Assembly (NCBI GenBank): GCA_028023455.1
Contig: JAQFVV010006850.1
Span: 231,942-295,941 of the forward strand
Reading direction: 5' to 3'
DNA length: 64,000 nucleotides
DNA from: Epiperipatus broadwayi
Taxonomy: Eukaryota; Onychophora; Udeonychophora; Euonychophora; Peripatidae
Shown here piece by piece: positions 46,591-58,440 of this stretch. The notes beneath the pieces were generated by a model. The model did not search any database and had not been told where the DNA came from. It saw only the letters and a program-made list of their open reading frames with translations. The translations under genes and the position numbers were made by a program. Numbering within the stretch: the first letter of the stretch is position 1; the number at the start of each line of letters is the position of its first letter.

Positions 46591-48027
46591 TTAAATCATT
46601 AAATGTTAATTAAGTATATTTACCAACAATTTTGAACTACATAGAAATTGAAACTAATAAAAAGGTATCATTTTTGCCCACAAAAATATATTTTAAATCT
46701 GATTTAAATATTTATAACATTTTTTTTTTACTGGTAATCAGTATATTAATATTTTTAAAACAAAATAATTTTAATTTTTTTTTAAATTAATGTGACATAA
46801 GTATATGTGCGAATTCGTATTTGGTATAAAGGTAGTAATGTACAGACACAGTTATAACCTGAATTCAAAACTAGACTGGGAAAAATTTAAAAAAATTAAG
46901 AATCCAATTAGGTTTAGAATTTTGTTTCAGTTTATCACCTGATATTTGCTTGTTAATGAATATCTGATTATTTTTAGCTAGAAAATAAAATAAAAATGAA
47001 AATTGCACAAACTTTCATAGTCTGAAGATTTGCAACTCTTTTCTCTCATTATTTCTTTGTGAGAAACTACAAACTCTTTGCTTAAAATGTATTAGTTTAA
47101 GGAAAATGCAAGTTGCTAAATGGGTTATTTTTTGCAATTTAATCTTTATTAGTAAATTAGTTCGTTAATGCTCTAGTGGAAATTATCTCTATATTGCATT
47201 ATATTGTTGTTATGTATAGATATTTTGTTTTATGCTATGAGAATCAGTACTTCAATTTGTGTATGGCTGAAGTTTTGTGATGATGTAACAGTTGAATGTA
47301 TTTGGAATATTTACATAAAGTTAAATTTTTCTACAGACATTCAATACGTATATTAGATGATGGAAATAGTCCAATATAAAATTACAAGTATTTCAATTTA
47401 TTTATTTTTTCCTAGCTACCTATAAATTTGAATAATCAACGGGCACCCAATGAACTGCTATTATTTCCTTATATCTAGAGAAATTGCTCTTTCATCTTCT
47501 TTAATAAGGAGCTTTGAATAATTCCATTTCATTTTTTATACTATCAAATTAATAGTTATTAACTATTTTATTAGAGTAAACTAAATAGAATCAACTATTT
47601 TTGGAAAAGAATATGTTATGTTAAATGGGAATAAGAAAAGTAATGTGATAACGTGCTGGTATCTGCTTTCCAATCATTATAAAACTAAAATTGTAAAACA
47701 TAAAGTGTTTGCAATAATATTAAAAATTTATATAATTATATAAACACTTTAGGATGCTTTTGAATTAAAGTCTATTAATTTGATCACATCAAAATGCGTC
47801 AGCAGTAGATGAAATTTCCTTCATCAAAAACTCTTCAGGATGTAAAATCATAAGATAAATACTGGCCTGAGGATATGGAAATAATAGCATTAATATATAG
47901 TGCTTTGAATTAATCAAGTTTACTAAAGTGGCTCTGGATTAGAGTGTATGCAGTAAAAGATACATGATATTTTGTTACTATGTTTTTTATTATAAATTTT
48001 ATTAAACGCTCACTATTATTTCAGTAA
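46591..48027. other. AT-rich noncoding stretch
   Basis: No gene or clear repeat. Confidence 0.35.
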
Positions 48028-48068
48028 TAGTTTTAACAAGGCTAAGGTTTACAGCCTTGTTAAAACTA
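48028..48068. repeat. Short hairpin at a repeat boundary
   Basis: TAGTTTTAACAAGGCT and AGCCTTGTTAAAACTA pair perfectly over 16 bp. The hairpin touches the start of the 48.1-kb hairpin-repeat cluster. Confidence 0.8.
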
Positions 48069-48890
48069 TGTTTTTTATTGTAATTATAATCAGCATTAAG
48101 CTAATGCACATGCGCTTTGTGGATTTTAACAATAAATGAATAGTCTCACTTTTCCAAACACAAGATAAAGTCTCTGTGAAAGAATAGATTGAATCCACCT
48201 ATTCTTTCAACCCAAACGTTTAAGTATGGACAAATCTTAAGTATCTAGAAATGAGTGCATGAAGATATTAAACAATCACTTTAAATTACCTTTACTATGT
48301 CTGAATGAATCATGCTTGTGAAATTTACTAGAATTTACAATATGTCATTCTTAGTTGAAATCAAACATATGTAAATAAGATATTTATTTTATATATCGCG
48401 ATGTTTTTTAAATTGTAATAATAATAAGCATTAAGCTAGTGCACATGCGCTTTGTGGATTTTAACCATAAATGAATAATCTCACTTTGCCAAACACAAGA
48501 TCAATTCTTTGTGAAAGAATAGAATGAATCCACCTATTCTTTCAACCCAAACGTTTAAGTATGTGCAAATCTTAAGTATCTGGAAATGAGAGTATGAAGA
48601 TATTAAACAATCACTTTAAATTACCTTTACTAAGTCTGAATGAATGACGCTTCACGCTCTCATTTCCAGATACTTAAGATTTGCCCATACTTAAACGTTT
48701 GGGTTGAAAGAGTAGGTGGATTCATTATATTCTTTCACAAAGACTTTATCTTGTGTTTGGCAAAGTGAGAGTATTCATTTATTGTTAAAATCCACAAAGC
48801 GCATGTGCATTAGCTTAATGCTGATTATTATTACAGTTTAAAAAACATCGCGCTATATAAAATAAATATATTATTTACATATGTTTTTTA
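48069..48890. repeat. Hairpin repeat family, copies D and E (tandem plus inverted)
   Basis: Copy D (about 48069-48420) runs from the head block (ATTAAGCTAATGCACATGCG, 48095) through CCCAAACGTTTAAGTATGG to the tail with ATATATCGCGATGTTTTTTA. Copy E starts directly after it (head at 48428) and runs to GAATGACGCTTCACGCTCTC near 48641-48660. There the sequence turns back on itself, with inverted internal blocks, head at 48786-48822 and tail to 48890. Copy E is thus a foldback. Noncoding. Confidence 0.8.
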
Positions 48891-49374
48891 TTGTATATAA
48901 TGAAAAAAAGTCTTTCTTTAAAATATAAATATAACACTCAAATTGTGCAATATATAAGTTAGGAGTATTTGTATAACAAAAATCAATGCTCCCTTTATTT
49001 AAAAAGCCAGAAATAAACGAAAGTTTGATTGTAGAATATGATTTTACTCTCTTTTAACTTTAATCTCAAATAAAATGAAGAATAGTTATAAATATAAAAA
49101 AAATAAAAATAGAAGAAATATTTAGACAAAAATATTTTTGGACTGTAGGATGTCGAATCAAAAACCCAAATATAATTGATGAAGGATGGGAGAAATTTAA
49201 AAGTGAGAGTAGAGAACAAAGAATATAATGAAAAATTATGAAAAACCGCAATCATTTTTATTAACATGAGATATTTTAAAAAAAGCATCAAAATGAGAGT
49301 ATGATTTTGGAAATAGTAGATGAAAAAAGTTACTATATTAAAAGAAGCAAATATTTTATCTAGCGCCGTGCTTG
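48891..49374. other. AT-rich noncoding stretch
   Basis: Overlapping minus-strand frames of 61 and 98 codons are hydrophobic low-complexity translations and are not supported as genes. Confidence 0.35.
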
Positions 49375-49600
49375 CAATTATATTTCATTCCAATATCAGC
49401 CTTTCAAGCTAATTGAGCATGCGCCGGCCTTTTGAGTGTTAAATAAATGAATACTCTCTTCTTCAATCCAAGATATAGTATTTATTCCTGCATAAATACT
49501 ATATCTTGGATTGAAGAAGAGAGTATTCATTTATTTAACACTCAAAAGGCGCGTGCTCAATTAGCTTGAAAGGCTGATATTGGAATGAAATATATTAAAA
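49375..49600. repeat. Foldback element, nearly perfect palindrome
   Basis: The arms run from ATTTCATTCCAATATCAGCC to its inverse GGCTGATATTGGAATGAAAT. They include TTCAAGCTAATTGAGCATGC, TAAATAAATGAATACTCTC and CTTCAATCCAAGATATAGTA, all mirrored with few mismatches around a loop of about ten bases (TTTATTCCTGCATAA). AAGCTAAT, GCATGCGC and AAATGAATA..CTC occur in the same order in the head of the 9-, 17- and 48-kb family, suggesting a distant relationship. Confidence 0.85.
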
Positions 49601-50099
49601 GAAATACCCGGGCTCTTAAAAGTATAGAAAAATTTTAGATAAAAGGTTTGTTGAAATTAACCATAGGATGATCTTTTATACACACAAATTCTGTCTTTGT
49701 TTAAAGAGAAAGCTATTTTACACAATATCATATCACAATTGGAGAAAAATTTTCTGCTTAGTATTAAATATTAACACCGGTTTCCCAAATGGCTCAGATT
49801 TACAGTTATAATAATTAAAATATTAGTTGTTTCCTTATTGTTAAGTCTATATCGATAAACCAACAAAAATATTTGGTTTCCTAATTTTAAAATGTTTAAA
49901 ATTCTTAACTACTAGTTTAAAAATCAGGATAAGAATAAAATGTAATCATTAGATGAGAACAGTAAAAATCACTGTATCCTATTAAAAAAAAATAGCGAAG
50001 TAAAAGTTGATTATAAAGATCAGAATTTGTGTCTAGTATAGATTAATTCTTGTCTAATTTAGATTAATTCTATCAAAGTTTATTTATAACTTTTAAAGT
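49601..50099. other. Noncoding stretch
   Basis: No feature recognised. Confidence 0.35.
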
Positions 50100-52300
50100 T
50101 GAAAATAAATAGTTCTTGTAAATAGGTTGTTAAGAAGCAATTGGGAAAGGAAGAGATAAAATTTACATAGGATAGCTATTTAAAGAGCGAAAAAATAGAA
50201 TAGAATTAAACCGGAGTGGACTTAATAAGTTGATAATGGAAAAAGGTAACAATTCCGCTGGGGGGAGAATGATGATGGGAATTGAATTTTTTTTTAGAAA
50301 TGTATGAAGAGAAATAATAATAAAAAGAATATTAAAGGTAATGTGAATGCAGGAAAGAATTTTAAAAATGTCTTAATTTATAATAAAAAATTTTGTTTGA
50401 AGGAGACTTGGTAAGAGAATATGATTTGTTGGAGAGCTTAATTTATGAGAAGAGGGATAGAGAAATGAATGTAAAATTAAATAGATCAACAAGTTAAATA
50501 GAAATAAGATAAAAACCAAGAGAATTAGCTAGTATGATGTCTGAAATAAAAACAGATATTGGAAATATGCAAAGCTGAATTAGAAAAAAAAAATAATGAA
50601 ATATTACAACTGAAAGTAAGTTTTAGATGAATGGACAATACTATCTTGTAAAGAAAATAGAAACGATTTTAAATGTTAACTGAAGATAGATTAGTAGCAA
50701 TAACTACTATAATTTATAAAATATTTATTTATATCTTAATAAATTGGGTTAGGACTTGAAAATAAGAAATAAAATTTTGATGGAAATTCAAAATTAATTT
50801 CATTATAAAGAAAGATTGAGAATTATTTATTTATTAAATAAAATTGATTGAAATATCTTATAGATAAATAAATCAATACATATTGCATTTTTCAATTCCG
50901 AAAAAGCTTTTGATAGAGTTGGTAGAAAATGTAGAGAAATCTTGAAATTATGATAAAAGATTTAGGATTGTTTAAAATGATTAAAAGGTATTTAGACGAA
51001 TACTTTTTATCAGTACCAAATAGGGAATGCAGAATAAATAGAATTTAAATGTGAAATTGGGTTAAATATGAATGTCCATTATCACCTTTATTATTTATTT
51101 TATTTTTTAAAATATTGGAGGTTAAGATAGGAAGATTAGGAACAGAGATGTGTTTTGTTTTTGCAAACAGTATAGAAGACACGGAATTGTTTATAAATAA
51201 TTAAAGAGAGGCAGAAAAAAGTAGGGAAATTAAATCTAGTAAAGAAAAATAGAAGATTTTAGTACTTAAGGTTAAAGAATAAAATGGAAAAGATGAAAAA
51301 TGGGAGATATAATAAAAAGGTATATGTATTTAGGTATTTTATAAAATGGAAAAAGAAATTATATAGATAGTTGGGAATTTAAGTTGAGAAAGAAAGTAAA
51401 AAAAATAGATGGATTATATTAAAAATCTGGAATATTTATCCTATAAATATACAAGATATGTAAAATTATGGGAAAAGTAATGGTAATACCTGTTTTAACG
51501 TTTGAAAATAGTGTGCGTTTTATTGGCTACAGATTTAAAAAGTTTGGTCTTACATGAAATACAAAACAAAATAAATAGATATGCACTGAATTGTAAATAT
51601 AGACAAAAAATGAGCTATTCAAGATGAAATTGAATGGACTTTTCTTTAATGAGAGAAATTAAAACTAAATCCCCAAATATATAAATAAAAATAGTGTTTA
51701 ATTGGTATCACGTTGAAAAGACAACAGACATGTTATGCAAAAAAAATTACAATATACAATATTGATTTATTTCCATGTACTTATATAAGATGGATGAAGA
51801 TGTAAGTAATGTATTAAAGGTGCATAATTATAACAGTTGGAAAAATAATAGCTAAGTTGGTCGCGAGAAAAAAATGGAATTGTGAAAATGAGTACGATAA
51901 AAAATTATTTAGAATTATATAAGTATAAAAATTCTGTAAAAAGTGGGAAGCTTATAGTTTGGTGTAAGAATAGATTCTTTAGATATTAGGCACAGAAGGC
52001 AAAAATAGAATAAGGATTTAGATAGTAGATGTAGATAATATTAAACATTTAAATTTTAGAATTTAGGATGTTAGCAGAAGATAAGAATAAATTATAGAGA
52101 GATATAAAAATAAAGAGTGTGAAAGTAGTAGAGATTTTATAAGGAAATGACAAAATATGAGAAAATGTTAGTGGAACTATTAAAATAGTTTAGATAGGCG
52201 AGGGGGAAATGAACCAGAGATAGAGAAATAATTGAATAAGAAAATATAAGTAAAAAATTTATTGGGGTGTGTAAGAAATTTGGAAGGAGGAAATATTTAA
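50100..52300 (+). mobile_element. Heavily decayed LINE, related to the 33-35-kb LINE
   Basis: RT landmarks survive in shifting plus-strand frames. FNSEKAFDRVG (about 50893-50925) stands for the motif A block; LCFVFANSIEDTEL (about 51152-51190) stands for LFFADDILLCAESIEDME, with the catalytic aspartates lost. RYMYLGIL (about 51322) and DSWEFKLRKKVK match the YGYLGIIL...DDWEKKL region of the minus-strand LINE. Near 52.04 kb, DNIKHLNF-like sequence recalls its C-terminal ENIRHLLIEC block. No frame exceeds about 60 codons. Both edges are approximate. Confidence 0.65.
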
Positions 52301-53924
52301 CTTGGATAACATAATTTCTAGACATACAACTTGTGAACTGAAACTTCGATTTTATTTTTAAAAATCCCCTTTAAATAATATCAGTATTGGCTGAGGAAGA
52401 CTGTAAAATTGATTTTACCATTATTATTAATATTAACAGTTTTGGTTGCCGAACTTATATAGAGTTAATTTTAAATAAAATCTAAGATTTGTTAACTTCA
52501 CTTTGGTTAAACTTCAGGAGCATATTGTATTATGTTTATAACTTACTGTATACACACTTGTCTATATTCAGTAAACATTAATTGTCAAGAATAGACAATT
52601 GATTTGTACATCCAAAAAACAATAGATATTATTCACGTATATTAGGCTCTCATTTTTATTATTAAAAATAGATAGAATCAAAATAGATTTATAAATGCTT
52701 TATGGTATTTAGATTAATAACATGAGATGCTGTTTTTCTTCAGGAAGTAAACAAATGACAAAAGTCACGTATTTTAATGGAAGAAAAACAATATTCGAAA
52801 CTTTTTTTGTTTTTGAAAATTAATTATTTATTAATTTCTCAAATATTTGCCAATAGACTGAAGAAATTTGTTACAATAAATTATAATAACCCTATATAAA
52901 AGAGATCAATTTTAAAATTACTTCTATCAAACAAGAATAACTGGGATAATAATTATACTTCTGCTATTCGGTAAGCTAATAAATTACCATTATATAATTT
53001 ATTAATTTATAATGTACTTATTGTTATTACGTTACTCAGATATTATTCACATTAGAAATGCTTCATGATACAGATTTTAAAGACCTGTCTGTCTTAGTCA
53101 CATCCTAAGTTTAAATCTAAGCTGTTTAAAATTTGAAAAAAAAAAAAGTTTCCAAACAGATATAAGATTTTTTTTTAGGTAGCTAGTCCACAGATACTAA
53201 TTTCATTTCTAAATATTGTGTTGCAAATCAGTATCTAATAATCCTTAGCTAGAAGAAAAATAAAGATATCTAAATGTTTACAATTTTTTGCAGCTAGTTT
53301 ATAACTAATACCATTAAAGTATTATTGCTCGCATAAAATCAGACCTTTAGTGTTGTATAAAAATAACGTTTTTGGCTAAGAGTTTTTAAAATTTTAAGCT
53401 ATTCGCTTGAATATTAGGATAGCAGTGAAAAGTGATTACAGGATTGCTACAGTAAAGTAAATGAATGAATCCTCAGGAAAACATAAAAAGTTTAAGCATA
53501 GTAAATGACAGATCTACGTCATAATACACGAACTTCAAGCTTCTGAGTCTGCCATTGTACATTTAATAGATAAATAAGATAATAATCAAGTATTCTTTTT
53601 ATTGAAGAGTCTAATGGATTGATAATTAATACATCTGTCTGTGAATACCTAAACTAAAGATTCAGATAATGAATAATGTTTCTGTAGTGTAAATTCATTA
53701 AACAGATAATCTCTAGTCTAATGAATGACTAATAAAAAATATTAATATAAATTCAAATATCTAATTACTTTAAGTAATTGAAGATTTCCAGACAAAATAA
53801 TAATTGGTCATCTTAATGTCGTTATATTGATATTAATGAAAAACATAGTTGTAATGCAAAACACTTTTTACCATTGGTGAGAAAGATATACCTACGAATC
53901 AAGATCAATATCATCATTATTTTC
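52301..53924. other. AT-rich noncoding stretch
   Basis: No feature recognised. Confidence 0.35.
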
Positions 53925-55310
53925 AAACATTATCAGTTCACTGCATGATGAATATCTTTCCAATTTTAATCCCATTTCTGCTATTTTTAGCTTCTTTTCT
54001 TGATATCACTCCAGCAAATTTCCTTGTTTTATGCATCTATCTCACATATGGTCTCTTTTTAAGACTTCTATTATTCTGTTGGGATCCTGTGTCAACTGTC
54101 TATATATTATAAACTCTTTTAGTAATATGTCCAGCTCTATTTCAGACATAATTATTTCTATGATATTAGTACAACCTGTTTTTATCTTACTAATGTATTT
54201 TGTTTTCAATCCGTTCTTGTTACTTCTAACATACATTCCAATACTTTATTGAGTGATTTGAAGTCTCCGTATTACTCTTCTGTTGAGTGATCAGTATCAA
54301 ATCCATAAGTAAGAACTAGTAAAACATATTTATTAAAAACCTCTGTTTTTAAATATATAAGGATATTTCATTTTAATATTGTTATTTTTACTAAAAACAC
54401 TCTATACAAGTTTAATTCTATGACTAATTTTATTCATTATATTTCTATCTGTATTAAGTATTTGTGGTTGATAACTTCTTCAAATTCATCATTATTAATC
54501 TTCATTTTCCACTTTTAAAAAAATTCATTGAATATTATTTTAGTCTTTGCTTTTAACTGATAACTCTTGCATCATTTCCTGAAGTTCTAAAACATTATTT
54601 ACAAAAACAATTAAGTCATCTGTAAAATCTAGATGACTAAAATAATCTCCATTTACCTTTCATCTCTTAGCTTATTACTTTAATCCACAAAATACAACTT
54701 GCAAAACTGCAGTAAAAAGTTTTGGAAATATGGAGTTTCTATATTACACTCACTTCCCACTGTTAATCTTCTTAATAAACCTGTGTAATTTAATCATGGA
54801 TAATGCGATTTGATAAATATTTTCAGATACATTGACGATTTAATGCTTTAATCACTGAAAAAATGCTTATAGAATCAAATGCTCTTACAAATCCAAAACA
54901 TAATGGCGACTCATATTCTTGGGTCCTATGTATAACAAATCTCAATGCTTGGATGTGATTTACTGTAACAAAACCACTTTTAAACTCAGCTTATATTTTA
55001 GTTGGATAAAATCCAAAATTCACTGTAGAGAAGTTGTAACTATCATGGTAAATATTTTGTGCAGGATTGATAAAATACCTAATTTCTAGTATCTTCTGTA
55101 TTATCTTTTTCTTAATATAATACTGCATTCTTCTATTCATCTGATACAACTTAATCATTTAGACATTTAGTATATAACTTTGATAATAATTTTCTATTTG
55201 TTTACATTTTCTTTTAAGATATCGATTATAATTCCATTGTTATCGGGACCTTTTCCTTTTTCCATAGATTTAATAGCATGTTAAAATACTGGTCAATTAA
55301 GAAGATGTAA
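53925..55310 (-). pseudogene. RTE-like LINE fragment, RT to C-terminus
   Basis: Minus-strand landmarks collinear with the 42.7-45.5-kb copy are EKGKGPDNNGIIIDILK (about 55.25 kb), AFDSISIFSVI (about 54.86 kb), HLDFTDDLIVFVNN (about 54.63 kb, FADD changed to FTDD) and ELQEMMQEL. In the tail region, VLECMLEVTRTD and RDHM follow near 54.2-54.04 kb. The endonuclease is missing, so this copy is 5'-truncated near 55310. Frames are broken throughout; the longest open piece is 64 codons. Confidence 0.75.
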
Positions 55311-56229
55311 TAATTGTAGGAAACATTTTCCCAGCGTCACTAGAGGGAGCCTGGGATTCCAGTTTTTGCTGTTTCAGCCCCCTTGTTCTATTCACCAAAG
55401 TCATAGTCCATTGTTGGATTCATAAACAAAAAGGTTACCAAAATGTAAGTGAATGTCTGTTTTATTGTTTTTTCATCTTTAGAAGAAATTTTGAAACAGT
55501 TTTCATTCAATGACAATTGAAATTATCCATCGTTCCGTTTTATGCAAATGGATGCCATTAGAAAGAGACAAAAGCTAGCTTAAATAATTCTTGGAATCAT
55601 TAAAATATTATAAACCTTTTAAAAATAATTTTAAATGAAACCAAATATTTCTAAAAAGAATAGACACTAGAAATCCTAATTTTATTAATAGAATAAACAG
55701 GAAATTCGTTTGCACATCAAATCTCATATAAAACACGGAATATAATACGTTAGCAATGATGGTTTTAAGAATTTTAACTTTGCATCAGATTTTAGCAGTG
55801 TTAAACAAGTTTCAATTATTAATTCGATCTCAATTTTGGAAGTGAACATTATAGAAAATAACCTAAGCTATCGCCCTGCTCAAAAATCAAATTTCTCCGA
55901 TGATCAGGACAGAAGTTATCACTCCCCTTCCTGTGGATTGCCCCCCCCCCTAAAAAAATCAATAAATATAAATTTTTCAAATCAACACAGAACTACAATG
56001 AAGCGATTCCTGAGCTAAAAAATAATGATCTAAAGACAAAAATGAATACAAATGATGTTTTAAACCTAAACAGAAACTTTGAAGCTACAAATTAATCATA
56101 CTTTTTAAGCAATAATTATTGAGAATTTTCCAAAGTTTAACAACAAACTTTCAGATTATACTTGTATCATTCATTACTAACCAAAACCTAAAATTCAATC
56201 AAAAAAAGCAGAATCCAACTAGTATCAAC
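55311..56229. other. Noncoding stretch
   Basis: A 60-codon frame at 55836-56018 (+) contains a C9 run and has no recognisable domain. Nothing else seen. Confidence 0.35.
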
Positions 56230-57295
56230 AAAGAAAAATCATTGTGAACCCTGAAGGACTTTGGTTGTTGGGTTTAGCAGCTGCTGTGAACATTTGCAGA
56301 CACAGGAGTCTGATGATGATAAAGGGCAGATGTTCAGCTCCATTGACCTCAGTGTGCAAGATGATATGGACATATTATTTATTCCCATGGTGTGCGTGTA
56401 AATCCGGCTTGATTTCAAGACTACACGAATTAAATGTTGTATTGGTGGGTGTGAGTTTGCATTCCTTTTCCTCAAGGGTGGTGATAGTGGTCATAAGGGG
56501 CTTGGTTCATTTGGGGGGATGGTCGACGATCATTGACTATCCCAGGAAAACCTGCTGGGAGGGTGAAAGTCACTACCTTCACATGGACTTTGCTATGAAG
56601 GGCTACTGCACCCCTTGATGGATTATTTGATAGGTCAGTGTTCATTTGCACTCACTATCATTAGGTTTCATTTGTTAGCTTTAAATTTAGTGCATTTGTA
56701 AAGCAGTTGGTCTATTTTAAGCCACCACCATTTTTTTTTGTAATATGGATGGAGTTCTGTTTTGTGGGCATGGGTCTGCACTCCCCCCTTTTCTTCAGGG
56801 GTGACTAGTTGTAGACATTAGATATCTGGTTTATGGTGTGGGCGGTTAACAATTTTGCCACTGCCCAGAACACTTGCTGGGGGGCTACACAGTCAAAGTT
56901 GATGCTATTTCTGCTCTGGTTGGCTGCTGTGTCCCTGATAGGCTGGTTTTGGGCAGTGTCGATCTGGTTCTTTGCTTATTACTTCTTAATTTTTATCCAA
57001 GTTGGCTTTCCAATTTTGAGCAGGTAGACCGATTGTGGTCCCTGCTCATTTGGACTGTTAATTGGGAGGCAGAGGTATTCAAAATTGTCTTGACATGACT
57101 CGGCTGTGTATCGAGAGTCTATTGCTTGGTGAACTTGGGCCTTGGACTTCGCTGCCTGTTGTGGTGGTTGGCACAATGCTGGACTTCACTCATTCAGCTG
57201 AAGCATTTGAGTCTTCGCTTCAGGGCCCCAGGGGTGAGACCATTGGGTGATGGTTAACTTCTTGATGGCCGGGCCATGTGGATCCACATACAGAT
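56230..57295. other. GC-richer island of unknown origin
   Basis: Base composition changes sharply at both edges: the interior has many G and C runs, while flanks are strongly AT-rich. Overlapping frames occur on both strands. The longest is 124 codons at 56244-56618 (+), rich in Val, Leu, Ser and Cys, with no recognised domain. A minus-strand frame at 56979-57176 includes QVHQAIDSRYTAESC. Frames on both strands in one place are expected from GC-rich sequence without coding function. It could be a young mobile element, an exon cluster or a noncoding RNA locus. Confidence 0.4.
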
Positions 57296-58181
57296 AGACA
57301 TTAATCACATTATAGCAATTTTTATGTATGTAATTATTTTTGAACATATGTACATTTTACCTTGTTACATAGAATCACTGTGTAATTCTCAATGGGTAAG
57401 TGTACCCAAAATTTTTGTAGTCTTTTATTGATAAAGGTTACTTTGAGAAAAAAAACATTTTGTTTTTTTGTTTTTTATTGCTATACAATTCTTTATAACA
57501 GCTCTCTTTTTGTGTAATAGTTGCATCTTTTTTTCCAATTGCAGAAATAAGATTTTTTTACCAATTCCAAGACGTTGGTTTACCTTTTAAGATTTTTATT
57601 TTTTCCTTGTTAATTCTAATTCTAATTTCTTATGTCGTTATTAACTTTTTCTGTATCATTTTACAAAATTCTAAATATTCCTACCATTTTACACAACTCT
57701 AGATATTTAATCCTTCTTATTAGATCATTTTTATATATTTTCATACTCCTTTTTTTAAAACATTATCTCATCTTAGTAGAAAATTTATTAATAAATTGCT
57801 ACTTTCTTGTACTACCTATCTTTGTTGCAGTTTTTGAGTTTTCCTCTTATTGATGTCATTCAGATCTGAACCACATTCAAAATCTGTTAATATTTAAAAA
57901 CGACTTGCAAATTCTAATTCTAATTCATTGTAATGTTTTGATGGTTAATAATATCAACTGTAAATATTGCTTTTCTTAATAACCTTTGTCTCTTTAGTTT
58001 GCTTTAACACTGTCTTATTTTAATAATCATGGTAATCTATTCAACTGAAAACTACTTGCAAACAGAATTGAAAAAAATTAAGTATGGAATATTTGACTTT
58101 ACTCAAAACATGGATTTCACTTCTTGTTTATTAATGCAAAGTATACTATATCTCAACGGTATGAAGAAAAAAAAATGAATA
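57296..58181. other. AT-rich noncoding stretch
   Basis: No feature recognised. The 73-codon frame at 57632-57853 is a hydrophobic chance frame. Confidence 0.35.
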
Positions 58182-58199
58182 TTTCTATAATTTACATAT

Positions 58200-58440
58200 T
58201 TTACTCTTGTTCACTCTGCAGGGTGTGGGAATTCTTCATGGCTTTCCGGAGAAGCGTCCAAAATTTTGAACACTATGCAGTCAAAAATCACCATGGCAAA
58301 ATCACACAGTAATTCGAATTCAGAAACCCAGTCCACATCTTGGAATGATTCCAAAATGCAAGCTAAATTCAAACCCAAAACCCTGGCATGACCCACCGAT
58401 GCCAATATTACAAAGGTCACAGGGTTTTCCCCTTTACTAG
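58200..58440. other. Richer patch after a strong 3' splice-site-like tract
   Basis: TTTACTCTTGTTCACTCTGCAG (ending at 58221) is a strong acceptor-like tract on the plus strand, but the plus frames after it close within about 30 codons. On the minus strand a 69-codon frame (58211-58420) runs across it, with FELLCDFAMVIFDCIVFKIL. A box-B-like GGTTTGAATTTA lies on the minus strand near 58366. Either a SINE-derived piece or a short exon; undecided. Confidence 0.25.

Noticed and set aside
48995-49291. 98-codon hydrophobic minus-strand frame
   Set aside because: Phe/Tyr/Leu-rich translation of AT-rich sequence, with an overlapping frame of similar kind; no motif.
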